From NCBI RefSeq assembly GCF_025822605.1, contig NZ_JACKTY010000033.1, positions 186,509 through 250,508 of the forward strand: 64,000 nucleotides of DNA. Reading direction: 5' to 3'. The translations under genes were made by a program, and so were the position numbers. This stretch comes from Mycolicibacterium komossense (lineage in GTDB: Bacteria > Actinomycetota > Actinomycetes > Mycobacteriales > Mycobacteriaceae). The notes under the pieces are model-generated. The model was not told the origin of the DNA. It did no database searches and saw nothing but the letters and a program-made list of their open reading frames with translations. Below are positions 1-8,261 of the stretch, piece by piece; the first letter of the stretch is position 1, and each line of letters begins with the position of its first letter.

Positions 1-417
1 GACCTCGTCGACCGGTGGAACCGCGAAGGCATCGCGGCGCTGCGGGGGATTGCCGTCGCGGGCGTGCCGAACCTGTTCTTCTTGCTGGGCCCGAACACGG
101 CGCTCGGTCACAACTCGGTGGTCTTCATGATCGAATCGCAGATCCGCTACATCGCCCAGGCGATCGCCGCCGTGGACCGCGCGGGCGTGCAGGCACTGAG
201 CCCGACCCGGGCCGCGCAGGACCGCTACAACGCCGAACTGCAGGAGCAGCTCGGCGGCACGGTGTGGAGTACCGGTGGCTGCCAGAGCTGGTACCTCGAC
301 GAGCACGGGGTGAACCGCACCCTGTGGAGCGGGATGACGTGGCAGTACTGGCTGGCCACCCGGTCGCTGGATGTCACCGAATACCAGCTTCTCGGCTCGG
401 GTGCGAACGCCGGCTGA
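1..417 (+). CDS. Flavin-containing monooxygenase, C-terminal part (5' truncated by window edge)
   Basis: The reading frame is open from base 1 to the TGA at 415-417, giving the last 138 residues of a longer protein. The fragment contains PNLFFLLGPNTALGHNSVV followed by a stretch of the type MIESQIRYIAQAI, and ends with a Trp/Tyr-rich region around WYLDEHGVNRTLWSG. This is the usual C-terminus of bacterial class B FAD/NADPH monooxygenases (Baeyer-Villiger or EthA-like) that insert oxygen into ketones or thioethers. In M. tuberculosis a gene of this family (Rv3049c) lies directly before nrdF2, as here. The FAD and NADPH Rossmann motifs lie upstream of the window, so the substrate cannot be inferred. 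Confidence 0.85.
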   Translation, partial: DLVDRWNREGIAALRGIAVAGVPNLFFLLGPNTALGHNSVVFMIESQIRYIAQAIAAVDRAGVQALSPTRAAQDRYNAELQEQLGGTVWSTGGCQSWYLDEHGVNRTLWSGMTWQYWLATRSLDVTEYQLLGSGANAG

Positions 418-429
418 CAAACTCGGGCG

Positions 430-477
430 ACACAACGTGTTGTGTTGCGGCGTCTCGTCGCCCCCCAGTTGTAGTGT
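430..477 (+). promoter_or_regulatory. Tandem NrdR boxes upstream of nrdF
   Basis: Positions 430-445 read ACACAACGTGTTGTGT, a perfect 7+2+7 palindrome that fits the 16-bp NrdR box consensus (acaCwAtATaTwGtgt) at about 13 of 16 positions. A weaker second copy sits at 462-477 (CCCCCAGTTGTAGTGT, about 10 of 16). The two starts are 32 bp apart, i.e. three helical turns, the spacing typical of paired NrdR boxes. They lie 50-100 bp before the nrdF start. NrdR is the ATP/dATP-sensing repressor of ribonucleotide reductase genes; binding here is inferred from the sequence match. Confidence 0.8.
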
Positions 478-527
478 TGCGGACACTAGCTCGACAATCA
501 CATTTCGCACAGTTAAAGGGGTTCCCG

Positions 528-1502
528 GTGTCCGATGGAATGAAGCTGATCGACCGCGTATCGGCCATCAACTGGAACCGCCTGCAGGACGATAAAGACG
601 CCGAGGTGTGGGACCGGCTGACCGGCAATTTCTGGTTACCGGAGAAGGTCCCGGTGTCCAACGACATCCCGTCGTGGGGCACGCTGACCGCCCACGAGAA
701 GCAGCTCACCATGCGGGTGTTCACCGGACTGACGCTGCTGGACACCATCCAGGGCACCGTCGGTGCCGTAAGCCTCATCCCCGATGCTCTGACGCCGCAC
801 GAGGAAGCCGTCTACACCAACATCGCGTTCATGGAGTCGGTGCACGCCAAGAGCTACAGCAACATCTTCTCGACGTTGTGCTCGACGGTCGAGATCGACG
901 AGGCCTTCCGCTGGTCGGAGGAGAACGTCAACCTACAGCGCAAAGCCGAGATCGTGATGAACTTCTACAAGGGCGACGATCCGCTCAAGCGCAAGGTGGC
1001 CTCGACGCTGCTGGAGAGCTTCCTGTTCTACTCCGGCTTCTATCTGCCGATGTACTGGAGCAGCCGGGCCAAGCTGACCAACACCGCCGACATGATCCGG
1101 CTGATCATCCGCGACGAAGCCGTCCACGGCTACTACATCGGCTACAAGTTCCAGAAGGGGCTGGCGCTGGCGGATGAAGTTCGCCAGGCCGAGCTCAAGG
1201 ACTACACCTATGACCTTCTCTACGAGCTCTACGAGAACGAGGCGGAGTACACCCAGGACCTCTACGACGAGGTCGGCCTGACCGAGGACGTCAAAAAGTT
1301 CCTGCGCTACAACGCCAACAAGGCGCTGATGAACCTCGGCTATGAGGCGCTCTTCCCGAAAGAGGAGACCGACGTCAACCCGGCGATCCTGTCGGCGCTG
1401 TCACCGAACGCCGACGAGAACCATGACTTCTTCTCGGGCTCCGGTTCGAGCTACGTCATCGGCAAGGCCGTCAACACCGAAGACGAGGACTGGGAGTTCT
1501 AG
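528..1502 (+). CDS. nrdF: Ribonucleoside-diphosphate reductase class Ib, beta subunit NrdF
   Basis: This 324-aa protein is the radical-generating small subunit of class Ib ribonucleotide reductase, which together with NrdE makes dNDPs from NDPs. It has the ferritin-like helical fold with conserved metal-ligand stretches (AFMESVHAKSYS, RDEAVHGYY) and the C-terminal NrdE-binding tail rich in acidic and aromatic residues (EDEDWEF). The frame is open far upstream, but the GTG at 528 is preceded by AAAGGGG at 515-521 and gives an N-terminus (KLIDRVSAINWNRLQ) like M. tuberculosis NrdF2, so I chose it. nrdH, nrdI and nrdE are not adjacent; mycobacteria usually keep nrdF2 apart from nrdHIE. Expression is probably controlled by the NrdR boxes just upstream. 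Confidence 0.96.
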   Translation: MSDGMKLIDRVSAINWNRLQDDKDAEVWDRLTGNFWLPEKVPVSNDIPSWGTLTAHEKQLTMRVFTGLTLLDTIQGTVGAVSLIPDALTPHEEAVYTNIAFMESVHAKSYSNIFSTLCSTVEIDEAFRWSEENVNLQRKAEIVMNFYKGDDPLKRKVASTLLESFLFYSGFYLPMYWSSRAKLTNTADMIRLIIRDEAVHGYYIGYKFQKGLALADEVRQAELKDYTYDLLYELYENEAEYTQDLYDEVGLTEDVKKFLRYNANKALMNLGYEALFPKEETDVNPAILSALSPNADENHDFFSGSGSSYVIGKAVNTEDEDWEF

Positions 1503-1515
1503 AGCTCTGCTGCCG

Positions 1516-1569
1516 AAGACGACGAACGGGCGCAAATACCAAGGTATTTCGCGCCCGTTCGGTCGTCTT
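1516..1569. terminator. Bidirectional terminator hairpin between nrdF and the permease
   Basis: A long inverted repeat lies between two convergent genes. The left arm is 1516-1540 (AAGACGACGAACGGGCGC then AAATACC) and the right arm 1543-1569 is its reverse complement apart from two single-base bulges, leaving a 2-nt loop. There is no clear U-tract, as is common for mycobacterial hairpin terminators. It can serve both strands. Confidence 0.75.
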
Positions 1570-1580
1570 GGCAAGAGCCC

Positions 1581-3170
1581 TCAGACCCGTTCGTGGGTGT
1601 CTTCCATGACGGTGCGCCCGATCTCGGCGTAGACCGCCGGCTTGGCCGAACGCAGCCATAAGGCATAGCCGAGCCCGATCACGAACGCCGCCAGGATCAT
1701 GTACGGCGCCACCTTGAAGACGTCCGACTTCGCGGCCAGCCCGGCCGCGAACTCCCGGTTGTCCCACAGCAGCCACACCACGTAGATCATCGCCACTCCG
1801 CCGATCAGCGGGCAGATCAGTGTGGTGATCACGTTGCCGCGGTGCGTCTTTCGCACCCAGAAGTACCAGATCACCGCGGCCGAGCAGATGGCCTGGACGA
1901 GCAGGATGGCGGCAGTGCCGATCAGGGCCAGCAGGCCGTAGATGTTGACGTACGGCACCAGTGCCGGGGTGTCGACGGGTGTGCCGTTGGCATCAGGCAC
2001 CTGCACCGCGGTGAAGAACGCGAACGCCAGCACGATCAGCAGCGTGATCACGCTCTGGATCGTCGAGGCGATGTAGGGCGAACCGTGCTTGGGATGAGTG
2101 TTGCCGATGGTGTTCTTCACCTTGTCCGACGGGATCTCGCGACCCAGGGCGAACAGATAGCGCGACGCGGCGTTGTGGAATGCCAGGGCGCAGGCGAAGG
2201 AACCGATCACCAATAGGGCCTTGTAGATATCCAGGAGTACGCCGCCCAGGTTGCTCTGCACGAGGTTGAAGAAGAGGTCCAGCGGAGAGGCGCTGATCGA
2301 CGCCTCCACCGAGGTTTTCGCGCCGTTGCCTGCGATGACCATCGCCGAGATGAAGGTGTAGAAGAGGCCCAGACCGACCACCGCGATGATGGTGGCCCGC
2401 GGGATGATCTTCTTCGGGTTGCGGGATTCCTCGCCGTAGACCGCGGTGGTCTCGAAACCCACCCACGACCAGAAGGCGAAGAACAGGCCGATGGCCATCG
2501 AGCCGGCCGCGGCCGCCGTGCCGAACGCTCCCGCCGGCAGACTCTCGAACGCATTGTTCAGCAGCACAGTCTGATTCAGCATGAACCCGTCGGGGCCGCC
2601 GCCTTTGAAGATCACGGTGAACGCCAGCGCGAAGAGGATGAGCACTTCTGCGGTCAGGGTGACACCGAGGATGGCCGCCGTCAGGCTGATGTCGAAGTAG
2701 CACAGCAGCGCGATGGCCACGATCGCGACGATGGCGATCACCAGCCAGGGGATGTTCACCTTGAAGATCGTGTTGAGGGCGTCATTGGCGAAGTACGCGC
2801 AGCCGCCGATCAAGGATCCTTCGAAGACGACGTAGGCGAAGGTGGCCAGCACGCCGCTGGCCATTCCCCAGACCTGGCCCAGGCCATGCGAGATGAATCC
2901 GTAGAAGGCCCCGGTGGTGGTGATGTGCCTGGCCATCGCGACATAGCCCAGCGCGAACAGGGTCAGGATGATCGTGGCGAAAAGGAACCCGGCGGGGGCG
3001 CCGAGACCGTTGCCGAACCCGACCGCGATGGGCACGTTGCCCGTCATCGCTGTGATCGGTGCGGCGTTGGCCACCGCCATGAATATGACGGCGACGATTC
3101 CGATCGACCCCTTTTTCAGCCCGGATGGGCCGGTAGGCGTATCGGTTTCGGCTGCGGATTCAGTGGGCAC
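1581..3170 (-). CDS. APC-superfamily amino acid permease
   Basis: This 529-aa integral membrane protein has about 12-14 hydrophobic segments and the APC-family amino acid/polyamine transporter layout. The N-terminal LKKGSIGIVAVIFMAVANAAP segment and the TM1 to TM2 region are glycine/alanine rich. A SWVGFETTAVYGEESRNP block corresponds to the conserved 'GFE...EE..NP' signature after TM6. It probably imports an amino acid or amine by proton symport at the cytoplasmic membrane; the substrate is not predictable. The GTG start at 3170 has a strong GAGGAGG ribosome site upstream. It is convergent with nrdF and divergent from the DUF3349 gene. No regulator is adjacent. Confidence 0.88.
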   Translation of the reverse strand: MPTESAAETDTPTGPSGLKKGSIGIVAVIFMAVANAAPITAMTGNVPIAVGFGNGLGAPAGFLFATIILTLFALGYVAMARHITTTGAFYGFISHGLGQVWGMASGVLATFAYVVFEGSLIGGCAYFANDALNTIFKVNIPWLVIAIVAIVAIALLCYFDISLTAAILGVTLTAEVLILFALAFTVIFKGGGPDGFMLNQTVLLNNAFESLPAGAFGTAAAAGSMAIGLFFAFWSWVGFETTAVYGEESRNPKKIIPRATIIAVVGLGLFYTFISAMVIAGNGAKTSVEASISASPLDLFFNLVQSNLGGVLLDIYKALLVIGSFACALAFHNAASRYLFALGREIPSDKVKNTIGNTHPKHGSPYIASTIQSVITLLIVLAFAFFTAVQVPDANGTPVDTPALVPYVNIYGLLALIGTAAILLVQAICSAAVIWYFWVRKTHRGNVITTLICPLIGGVAMIYVVWLLWDNREFAAGLAAKSDVFKVAPYMILAAFVIGLGYALWLRSAKPAVYAEIGRTVMEDTHERV

Positions 3171-3360
3171 CGCGGGCCTCCTCTATCAGATGGGCAGCTG
3201 AAGTACCCGCGGCGCTGCGGTTCTCGTGTGAGCGTCGCACTGTTGGCGGGGGTCGACAACTCGAAAGCGCTGTTTGGTGGCGGTGAACCACCGGTGAATG
3301 GCCGGAGAACTGTGCGACAGCCAGTGGCGCCCGCGCCGCGAAGTGCGGAGACTTGGCGGC

Positions 3361-3690
3361 GTGACGACGACTTCTTCGCTCCTGGGACGCGTGCTGAACT
3401 GGCTACGAGCCGGCTACCCCGAGGGTGTCCCCGGCGAGGACCGGGTTCCGCTGCTGGCGCTGCTGCGGGCGACCCCGCTGACCGAGGACCAGATCAAGGA
3501 GATCGTCCGGAACATCACCGCACCGGACTCGCTCGCAGTGGCCGACGGCGAGATCACCAAGGACGAGATCGAGGAATTCATCTCCCAGGTGACCCATCAT
3601 GACGCCGGGCCGGAGAACACGAACCGGGTCGCGGCCAAGCTCGCCGCCGCGGGTTGGCCGCTGGCCGGCATCGCCGATCCGACCGCCTGA
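3361..3690 (+). CDS. DUF3349 family small protein
   Basis: This 109-aa acidic, soluble protein matches the mycobacterial DUF3349 family (Rv3046c/Rv0543c type). Features are TTTSSLLGRVLNWLRAGYP at the N-terminus, then VPGEDRVPLLALLRATPLT and an EDQIKEIVRNIT helix. The frame is open from 3298, but the GTG at 3361 gives the family's usual VTTTSSLL start. The function is unknown; members are small helical proteins suspected of acting through protein-protein contacts. In M. tuberculosis the homologue lies between adhC and nrdF2, exactly as here. It is convergent with adhC. Confidence 0.85.
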   Translation: MTTTSSLLGRVLNWLRAGYPEGVPGEDRVPLLALLRATPLTEDQIKEIVRNITAPDSLAVADGEITKDEIEEFISQVTHHDAGPENTNRVAAKLAAAGWPLAGIADPTA

Positions 3691-3710
3691 CCACACTTCT
3701 CGGAAACGCC

Positions 3711-3743
3711 AGCGGCGGCTGTCCGACTGGGACGGCCGCCGCT
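3711..3743. terminator. Bidirectional hairpin between DUF3349 gene and adhC
   Basis: AGCGGCGGCTGTCC at 3711-3724 pairs with GGACGGCCGCCGCT at 3730-3743 around a 5-nt loop. Thirteen of 14 pairs are Watson-Crick and one is G-U. It lies in the 83-bp gap between two convergent genes. It lacks a T-run, so activity is inferred from stability and position. Confidence 0.7.
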
Positions 3744-3773
3744 GTGCGTTGCGCAGAGGTCTAACTGAGATGT

Positions 3774-4823
3774 CTAGATGGTGGCGGCGTCGATGACGAA
3801 CCGGTACCGCACGTCGCTGGAGAGCACGCGCTCGTAAGCCTCGTTGACATAGGACGCGTCGATAACCTCGATCTCGGGTGTGACGTCATGCTTGGCGCAG
3901 AAGTCGAGCATCTCCTGGGTTTCCGGGATGCCGCCGATCATCGAGCCGGCCAGGCTGCGACGGTAGACGCCCAGCGGGAAGAACGGAACTTCCATCGGCT
4001 TCTCGGGTGCGCCGACTTCCACGAGCGTGCCGTCGGTGGCGAGCAGGTTGAGGTAGGCCGCCAGATTCAGGTTCGCCGACACCGTGTTGATGATCAGGTC
4101 GAACGTGCCGGCCAGTTTGGTGAAGGTATCCGGGTCGCTGGTGGCGTAGTACTCGTCAGCGCCCAGGCGCAGGCCGTCTTCCATCTTCTTGAGCGACTGG
4201 CTGAGCACGGTCACCGAAGCACCCATCGCGTGTGCGATCTTGACGCCCATGTGGCCAAGGCCGCCGAGGCCGACGATGGCGACCTTCTTGCCGGGGCCCG
4301 CACCCCAGTGATTCAGCGGGGAGAACAGGGTGATCCCCGCGCACAGCAGGGGAGCGGCCTTGTCCAGCGGAATGCTCTCCGGGATCCGCAATACGTAGTT
4401 CTCGTCGACAACGATGGCCTGGCTGTAGCCGCCGTAGGTGGGCGTGCCGTCCTTGCCGGTGGCGTTATAGGTGCCCACCATGCCGCCCTCGCCCGTGCAG
4501 TACTGCTGCAGGCCGGCCTTGCAGTTATCGCACTCGCGGCAGGAATCGACGAAGCAGCCGACGCCGACATGGTCCCCGACTTTGTACTTGGTGACCTCGG
4601 AGCCGACCTCGGTCACGACGCCGGCGATCTCATGGCCTGCAACGACGGGATAGTCGGGAACTCCCCATTCGCCCTTGACGGTGTGGATGTCGGAGTGACA
4701 GATGCCGGCGAACTTGATGTCAAATGCCACATCGTGCGGGCCGACGTCGCGGCGCTCGATCGTGGTCTTGGTCAGTGGTGCATCGGCCGAGGTGGCTGCG
4801 TAGGCGGAAACGGTGGTCGTCAT
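3774..4823 (-). CDS. adhC: NADP-dependent zinc alcohol dehydrogenase AdhC
   Basis: This 349-aa medium-chain dehydrogenase interconverts alcohols and aldehydes, and the family favours NADP and cinnamyl-type or long-chain aldehydes. It has the catalytic-zinc GHEIAGVV motif, the structural zinc cysteines in CFVDSCRECDNCKAGLQQYC, and a GLGGLGHMG nucleotide-binding loop. The sequence is very close to M. tuberculosis AdhC (Rv3045), and its neighbours (fecB on one side, the DUF3349 gene on the other) are the same. The ATG at 4823 has an AGAGGG ribosome site. It is probably expressed from a promoter in the 149-bp gap 4824-4972. Confidence 0.94.
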   Translation of the reverse strand: MTTTVSAYAATSADAPLTKTTIERRDVGPHDVAFDIKFAGICHSDIHTVKGEWGVPDYPVVAGHEIAGVVTEVGSEVTKYKVGDHVGVGCFVDSCRECDNCKAGLQQYCTGEGGMVGTYNATGKDGTPTYGGYSQAIVVDENYVLRIPESIPLDKAAPLLCAGITLFSPLNHWGAGPGKKVAIVGLGGLGHMGVKIAHAMGASVTVLSQSLKKMEDGLRLGADEYYATSDPDTFTKLAGTFDLIINTVSANLNLAAYLNLLATDGTLVEVGAPEKPMEVPFFPLGVYRRSLAGSMIGGIPETQEMLDFCAKHDVTPEIEVIDASYVNEAYERVLSSDVRYRFVIDAATI

Positions 4824-4972
4824 GTAGTTGCGTGCCCTCTTTGTTTCGGTGTGCGTATGCGTCAGCTAAAAGTCGTAGCGACGTTAACTGTGTGCGGCGC
4901 GTCGATGCGCCTCCCGAGCAGTCCCAACGGGTGCCCGCGCCGTTTTAGTTCCAAACGTGCGTGAAGTCTCGG

Positions 4973-5248
4973 TTACAGACCGCGGGCGCGGCCCCCTCCG
5001 GTGAAGCCGACGCGCTCGTAATGCACCAGGCCGGCCTGCGAATACGGGTCCGCGGCCATCAGTTCCTCGGCTGCCTCGGTGCTGATGTCCCCTGTGATGA
5101 GCACCCCACCCTGCTGCGACTCCAGGCGGCCGGTCAGGATTAGCCGGCCGGCCTCGATCTCGGCCTGCAACCACTCCATATGGGCGGGCCGCATCTCGGC
5201 GATCACATCGGCGGGCTGCTGGTAGGTGATCGTCAGAATGTGGAACAC
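4973..5248 (-). CDS. YciI-like family protein
   Basis: This 91-aa protein has the alpha/beta dimeric ferredoxin-like YciI fold: an N-terminal FHILTITYQQP strand, HMEWLQAEIEAGRLILTG, and GVLITGDIS... followed by MAADPYSQAGLVHYE. The last block carries the 'DP(F/Y)..AGL' pattern characteristic of YciI proteins and related muconolactone-isomerase-like enzymes. The function is undefined; some members are lyases or dehydrochlorinases. It lies 9 nt after fecB on the same strand and is probably cotranscribed with it. I do not recall a gene in this slot in M. tuberculosis. Confidence 0.8.
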   Translation of the reverse strand: MFHILTITYQQPADVIAEMRPAHMEWLQAEIEAGRLILTGRLESQQGGVLITGDISTEAAEELMAADPYSQAGLVHYERVGFTGGGRARGL

Positions 5249-5257
5249 GGCGCGAGA

Positions 5258-6355
5258 CTAGTTGATCGGCGCGTTGAGCCAGCGCAGATCGGCCATCACG
5301 CCGCGTGCCGCCACCAGGCCCTGACCTGTCTGCCAGATCTCGTTGTTGACGACGAACACGCGGTTGTCCTTCGTCGCCGACAAAGCACGCCACGCGTCGC
5401 TGTCCATCAGGGTCGCCGCGTGTTCTTTGGCGGCGGGGGAGTCGAACGACAGGTAGATGATGTCGCCGTCGGCGGCCGAGAGGTCTGCGGTATCCGACAG
5501 CTCGACAAACGGCTTGTCGGTGAACCTTTGCGAGGCGGGACGATCGGCACCGACGGCGGTCAGCACGCTGGCCGGGAAGTTATCGGCACCGTAGACGCGC
5601 ACGGTGTCGGCGGTCAGTTGCACCACCGAGGCCTGGAAGTGGGCCGCATCGTCGGCGACGCCGGACTGCTTGGCCTGGTCGTCGAAATCGGCGATCAGCC
5701 CGTCGGCCGCGGCTGCCCGGCCCGTCGCAGCGCCGACGGCACGCAGGGTGTCCTGCCAGTGCGCGCCGGGAGCCCCGGTGAAGACGGTCGGCGCGATCGC
5801 CAGGAACTGGCCGTAATCCTGCGGGGCCAACGCCTGGGAGCCGAGGATCAGATCGGGGTGGGCGGCCGCAATCCCCGCGGTATCCGGTGTACTTCGGGTC
5901 CCGACGGGCGCCAGGTTGTGGATCACCGTTCCCAGATAGGACGGCTGGCTCTCGGATCCGTCCGGCAGGGCCGCGGCGACGATCCGGGACTGCAGTCCCA
6001 GTGCGCACAGCGCGTCGAGTTGATCGCCGGAGAGGACGACGATGCGCTGCGGGTCGGCCGGAACCTCGATATCGCCGCGTGACGTCCCGCTGCCGACCGG
6101 TCGGGTCGGTCCGCCGGGATCGACTGCGGCCGGTTCGGGGGCGCAGGACTCGTCAGGTCTGCGGTCATTGCCCAGCACTCCGGCGCCGGCGATCTTCGTG
6201 GTGCTGGTGATCACACTGCTCCCAGAAGCCACGGGTGTTTCGCCGGCCGGCTTCGAACAACTGGTGCACGCCATGATCGCGACCGAGATGACCGCCAAGT
6301 TCAGGGAGGCCGCCGCAGCGGCGAGAACGCCTGGTCGTACCCGTCCTAACAGCAC
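5258..6355 (-). CDS. fecB: FecB-like periplasmic binding lipoprotein
   Basis: This 365-aa protein has the class III (FecB/BtuF) substrate-binding fold. An N-terminal hydrophobic stretch (LAVISVAIMAC) ends in a probable lipobox with the modified Cys at residue 30. The mature part begins ITSTTKIAGAGVLGNDRRPDESC and contains PQRIVVLSGDQLDALCALGL, GSESQPSYLGT and NEIWQTGQG, closely matching M. tuberculosis FecB (Rv3044). FecB is linked to siderophore or heme capture and to cell-envelope integrity; no permease or ATPase lies beside it, so it works with a transporter elsewhere. The GTG at 6355 is the best start I see. It is divergent from ctaD across 140 bp and is followed by the yciI-like gene. 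Confidence 0.92.
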   Translation of the reverse strand: MLLGRVRPGVLAAAAASLNLAVISVAIMACTSCSKPAGETPVASGSSVITSTTKIAGAGVLGNDRRPDESCAPEPAAVDPGGPTRPVGSGTSRGDIEVPADPQRIVVLSGDQLDALCALGLQSRIVAAALPDGSESQPSYLGTVIHNLAPVGTRSTPDTAGIAAAHPDLILGSQALAPQDYGQFLAIAPTVFTGAPGAHWQDTLRAVGAATGRAAAADGLIADFDDQAKQSGVADDAAHFQASVVQLTADTVRVYGADNFPASVLTAVGADRPASQRFTDKPFVELSDTADLSAADGDIIYLSFDSPAAKEHAATLMDSDAWRALSATKDNRVFVVNNEIWQTGQGLVAARGVMADLRWLNAPIN

Positions 6356-6495
6356 GGCCCGACGGTAACACCACGGTGTCGCGATACCGGTCAGCCGACA
6401 TCTACGACAGATTGTCGGACCCGGGCCGACACGGGGCTGTCCGGGGGATAGGATTCTGGAGAAGTTCCCCGGATTTTGGATGTTTGGAGAAGCTC

Positions 6496-8241
6496 TTGAC
6501 TACCGAAGCACCCCCGCTTGGAGAACTCGAGGCCACGCGCCCGTTCAAGGAGCGCATGGGTCCCAAGGGCAATCTGATCTACAAGCTGGTCACCACCACC
6601 GATCACAAGTTGATCGGGATGATGTACTGCGTCGCCTGCTTCGCGTTCTTCCTCATCGGCGGCCTGATGGCCCTGCTGATGCGCACCGAACTCGCGGTAC
6701 CGGGCCTGCAGTTCCTCAGCAACGAACAGTTCAACCAGCTGTTCACCATGCATGGCACGGTGATGCTGCTGTTCTACGCGACGCCCATCGTGTTCGGGTT
6801 CGCCAACCTGGTACTCCCGCTGCAGATCGGCGCACCCGACGTCGCGTTCCCGCGGCTCAACGCCTTCTCGTTCTGGTTGTTCCTGTTCGGCGCGCTGATC
6901 GCGATCGCCGGGTTCATCACCCCCGGTGGCGCCGCCGACTTCGGCTGGACGGCCTACACCCCGCTGACCGACGCCATCCACTCTCCAGGAGCCGGTGCCG
7001 ACCTGTGGATCATGGGCCTGGCCGTCGGTGGTCTTGGCACCATTCTCGGCGGCGTCAACATGATCACCACGGTCGTCTGTATGCGCGCCCCCGGCATGAC
7101 GATGTTCCGGATGCCGATCTTCACCTGGAACATCTTGGTGACCTCGATTCTGGTGCTGCTCGCGTTCCCGCTGCTGACCGCCGCACTGTTCGGCCTGGCC
7201 GCCGATCGCCATCTGGGTGCCCACGTGTACGACCCCGCCAACGGCGGAGTCCTGTTGTGGCAGCACCTGTTCTGGTTCTTCGGCCACCCCGAGGTCTACA
7301 TCATCGCGCTGCCGTTCTTCGGCATCGTCTCCGAGATCTTCCCGGTGTTCAGCCGCAAGCCGATCTTCGGCTACACCACGCTGATCTACGCCACGCTGTC
7401 CATCGCCGCGCTGTCGGTGGCGGTGTGGGCGCACCACATGTACGCCACGGGCGCCGTGCTGCTGCCGTTCTTCTCGTTCATGACGTTCCTGATCGCCGTG
7501 CCGACCGGGATCAAGTTCTTCAACTGGATCGGGACGATGTGGAAGGGGCAGTTGACATTCGAGACACCGATGTTGTTCTCGGTGGGCTTCCTGGTCACCT
7601 TCCTGCTCGGTGGCCTGTCCGGCGTGCTGCTGGCCAGCCCGCCGATCGACTTCCACGTCACCGACAGTTACTTCGTTATCGCGCACTTCCACTACGTCCT
7701 CTTCGGCACCATCGTGTTCGCCACCTACGCGGGCATCTACTTCTGGTTCCCGAAAATGACCGGCCGGCTGCTCGACGAGCGGCTGGGCAAGCTGCACTTC
7801 TGGCTAACCTTCATCGGCTTCCACACCACCTTCCTGGTGCAGCACTGGCTGGGCGATGAGGGCATGCCACGGCGCTACGCCGATTACCTGCCCACCGACG
7901 GTTTCACCACACTGAACATCATCTCCACCGTTGGCGCGTTCATCCTCGGTGTCTCCACCGTGCCGTTCCTCTGGAACGTGTTCAAGAGCTGGCGCTACGG
8001 CGAGGTCGTCACGGTTGATGATCCGTGGGGCTACGGCAACTCCCTGGAGTGGGCCACCAGCTGCCCGCCGCCGCGGCACAACTTCACCGAGCTGCCCCGA
8101 ATCCGTTCCGAGCGTCCCGCTTTCGAGCTGCACTACCCCCACATGGTGGAGCGGATGCGGGCCGAGGCGCACATCGGTGGCGGCAAGCACCCGCCGCACG
8201 GTGACGTCACCGAACGCGACGACGCGAGCGTCCGTACCTGA
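6496..8241 (+). CDS. ctaD: Cytochrome c oxidase subunit I (aa3-type) CtaD
   Basis: This 581-aa subunit I of the respiratory cytochrome c oxidase carries heme a, heme a3 and CuB and reduces O2 to water within the mycobacterial bcc-aa3 supercomplex. Visible landmarks are the heme-a His in FTMHGTVMLLFY, the FGHPEVY motif with the cross-linked His/Tyr pair of the CuB site, the AHHM histidines, and the HFHYVLFG pair of heme ligands; about 12 membrane helices are present. The TTG at 6496 (TTG-ACT-ACC-GAA) with GGAG 7 nt upstream gives the M. tuberculosis N-terminus TAEAPPLGELEA-like. Upstream in-frame ATGs are not supported. The other subunits (ctaC, ctaE, qcrCAB) are elsewhere. serB follows after 20 bp. 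Confidence 0.97.
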   Translation: MTTEAPPLGELEATRPFKERMGPKGNLIYKLVTTTDHKLIGMMYCVACFAFFLIGGLMALLMRTELAVPGLQFLSNEQFNQLFTMHGTVMLLFYATPIVFGFANLVLPLQIGAPDVAFPRLNAFSFWLFLFGALIAIAGFITPGGAADFGWTAYTPLTDAIHSPGAGADLWIMGLAVGGLGTILGGVNMITTVVCMRAPGMTMFRMPIFTWNILVTSILVLLAFPLLTAALFGLAADRHLGAHVYDPANGGVLLWQHLFWFFGHPEVYIIALPFFGIVSEIFPVFSRKPIFGYTTLIYATLSIAALSVAVWAHHMYATGAVLLPFFSFMTFLIAVPTGIKFFNWIGTMWKGQLTFETPMLFSVGFLVTFLLGGLSGVLLASPPIDFHVTDSYFVIAHFHYVLFGTIVFATYAGIYFWFPKMTGRLLDERLGKLHFWLTFIGFHTTFLVQHWLGDEGMPRRYADYLPTDGFTTLNIISTVGAFILGVSTVPFLWNVFKSWRYGEVVTVDDPWGYGNSLEWATSCPPPRHNFTELPRIRSERPAFELHYPHMVERMRAEAHIGGGKHPPHGDVTERDDASVRT

Positions 8242-8261
8242 CGATTGGTGGACCGACGGCG

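Noticed and set aside
15..527. Extension of nrdF upstream to base 15, fusing it to the monooxygenase region
   Set aside because: The extra residues are out-of-frame translation of the monooxygenase gene. The GTG at 528 has a ribosome site and the family N-terminus.
6391..7797. Long minus-strand frame (468 codons) opposite ctaD
   Set aside because: It is composed of Arg/Gln/Glu/His-rich antisense sequence without any domain; ctaD on the plus strand is unambiguous.
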